This document shows, piece by piece, positions 63,066 to 64,000 of a stretch of DNA of 64,000 nt. The notes below the pieces were generated by a model. The model was given only the letters and a program-made list of their open reading frames with translations, did no database searches and had not been told where the DNA came from. This DNA comes from Nymphaea colorata. Lineage: Eukaryota > Streptophyta > Magnoliopsida > Nymphaeales > Nymphaeaceae. Made by a program: the position numbers and the translations under genes. Location: contig NC_045138.2 of the NCBI RefSeq assembly GCF_008831285.2, positions 38,183,115-38,247,114 of the forward strand. Direction: 5' to 3'. How positions within the stretch are numbered: the first letter of the stretch is position 1; every line of letters begins with the position of its first letter.

Positions 63066-64000
63066 GGGAGAATTCACCTCTCCCTCAAGCTCTCCCCCAT
63101 TTCAAGAATATTGTAAACCCGTCAGAATTTGAAGAAAGAACTCGCCAACACACGCTTTATAAACAAAAATTACGAAGTTGTATTTAAAGATGTTTCGTTT
63201 TTATAATGTACATTCCCAAAAGCAAACTTGAGTTCTTTATAATTACTCTTTCTTTTTCACCCCCACAATCACATAAAAAAGGAAAAACGATATCACAAAA
63301 CGCCGGGCCATCCCCAAATTATTATCTGGACGAGGAAAAATGCCGAACTGGCTTGCATGCTGCCATGCGAAGATTGAGTCGTGTGAAATGCTTGCTGTAA
63401 AAGAAGGCTAAGGGCAATGCTAAGACTGAGTCGTGTATGGAAATCTGGACAATCACAGTCTTGGATGTCCTAGCTTCGGTGGAGACAGTTATAATCAATC
63501 ATACGCAAGTTCGTTGCAGGTTAATTGACAGAAGAAGCGTGTTTTTTGTTTTGGGCAGGGGGTTTGGATGTGGATTGTTCGCCGTTGTTTTTGTTCTTAC
63601 AGTCTTCGGACTCCAATGTTTGATGCTTAGCGTCGATTCCAATTCCGGTACATAGTGATCTTTTTCCAAAAAGATAGGGAAGCCTACCTCTTAACACTTC
63701 CTTGTAGGAACTGTCCCCTCCTCTCCCCAGCCAAGTGGAGGTGGAGACTGTTGAGAGGGGAAGAAGACTATGCAGCATGAGAAAAGCGTAAATTTGTAAA
63801 TTCATTTTACAAAATGGCTCTTTGCAAAAAGAAGGTTCTCCGAGGTTAAGCCCCTATTTTACCCAGTGTTAATTCATTATTATAGTTTCTTAGAACTTTG
63901 TTCAAGCAATCACTGCAACAATCCATCGGCAATTAAACTGACAGCTATATCATGTAGTTTCTCACTGATCCAACATTTTGATTTTCAACAAATTTCGGGA
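63066..64000. other. dioxygenase promoter region and right edge
   Basis: No gene could be supported. The short frames at 63437-63655 and 63521-63805 overlap on opposite strands and show no domain. Confidence 0.6.

Noticed and set aside
1..64000. CRISPR arrays, operons, phage or plasmid functions
   Set aside because: No spaced direct repeats or bacterial gene organisation; the gene structures are plant nuclear.

Overview
This is plant nuclear DNA. The genes are intron-rich with GT-AG introns and families specific to land plants (a PLS-class PPR-DYW editing factor, a DUF1639 protein, a chloroplast-type DUF212 protein). AT-rich non-coding sequence, long (CT)n and (TA)n microsatellites and decayed retrotransposon pieces surround them. 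An angiosperm is the natural reading; the sequence alone does not fix the family. No bacterial, viral or organellar gene block is present.

Eight genes can be supported, all on the minus strand. From high to low coordinate (direction of transcription): a 2-oxoglutarate/Fe(II) dioxygenase (60009-63065, 3 exons, 344 aa); TAF11, a TFIID subunit (52948-58513, 5 exons, 195 aa); a DUF1639 locus with a duplicated coding exon (41554-48429); NADP-isocitrate dehydrogenase (29312-34682, 15 exons, 416 aa); a DUF212/acid-phosphatase-related chloroplast-type protein (21994-24457, 5 exons, 272 aa); a small hydrophilic LEA/seed-maturation-like protein (19734-19982, 82 aa); an intronless PPR-DYW protein (17068-18975, 635 aa); and a WAC-DDT-WHIM chromatin-remodelling accessory protein (5932-12076, 10 exons, 742 aa). 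A doubtful B3-like fragment lies at 2037-2523. Exon joins were worked out by hand from splice signals, reading phase and recalled family sequence. The phases close without a break in the DDT protein, DUF212, isocitrate dehydrogenase, TAF11 and the dioxygenase.

Region by region: 1-5.9 kb is mostly non-coding with microsatellites; 5.9-12.1 kb is the DDT gene; 12.1-17 kb is non-coding with short tandem duplications; 17-24.5 kb holds the PPR, LEA-like and DUF212 genes; 24.5-29.3 kb is repeat-rich intergenic DNA; 29.3-34.7 kb is isocitrate dehydrogenase; 34.7-41.5 kb is a large AT-rich gene-free gap; 41.5-48.9 kb is the DUF1639 locus; 49-52.9 kb is intergenic with a 28-bp tandem repeat; 52.9-58.5 kb is TAF11, whose 3.5-kb second intron contains a decayed Ty1/copia gag; 58.5-60 kb is a spacer; 60-63.1 kb is the dioxygenase.

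The genes are unrelated housekeeping and regulatory loci (transcription initiation, chromatin, organelle RNA editing, NADPH supply, oxidative metabolism, probable desiccation response). They do not form a pathway or a cluster. I did not find a new multi-gene system. The most unusual structure is the DUF1639 locus, where two homologous coding exons with CT-rich leaders flank a third exon, and the phases allow either alternative first exons or a fused product.
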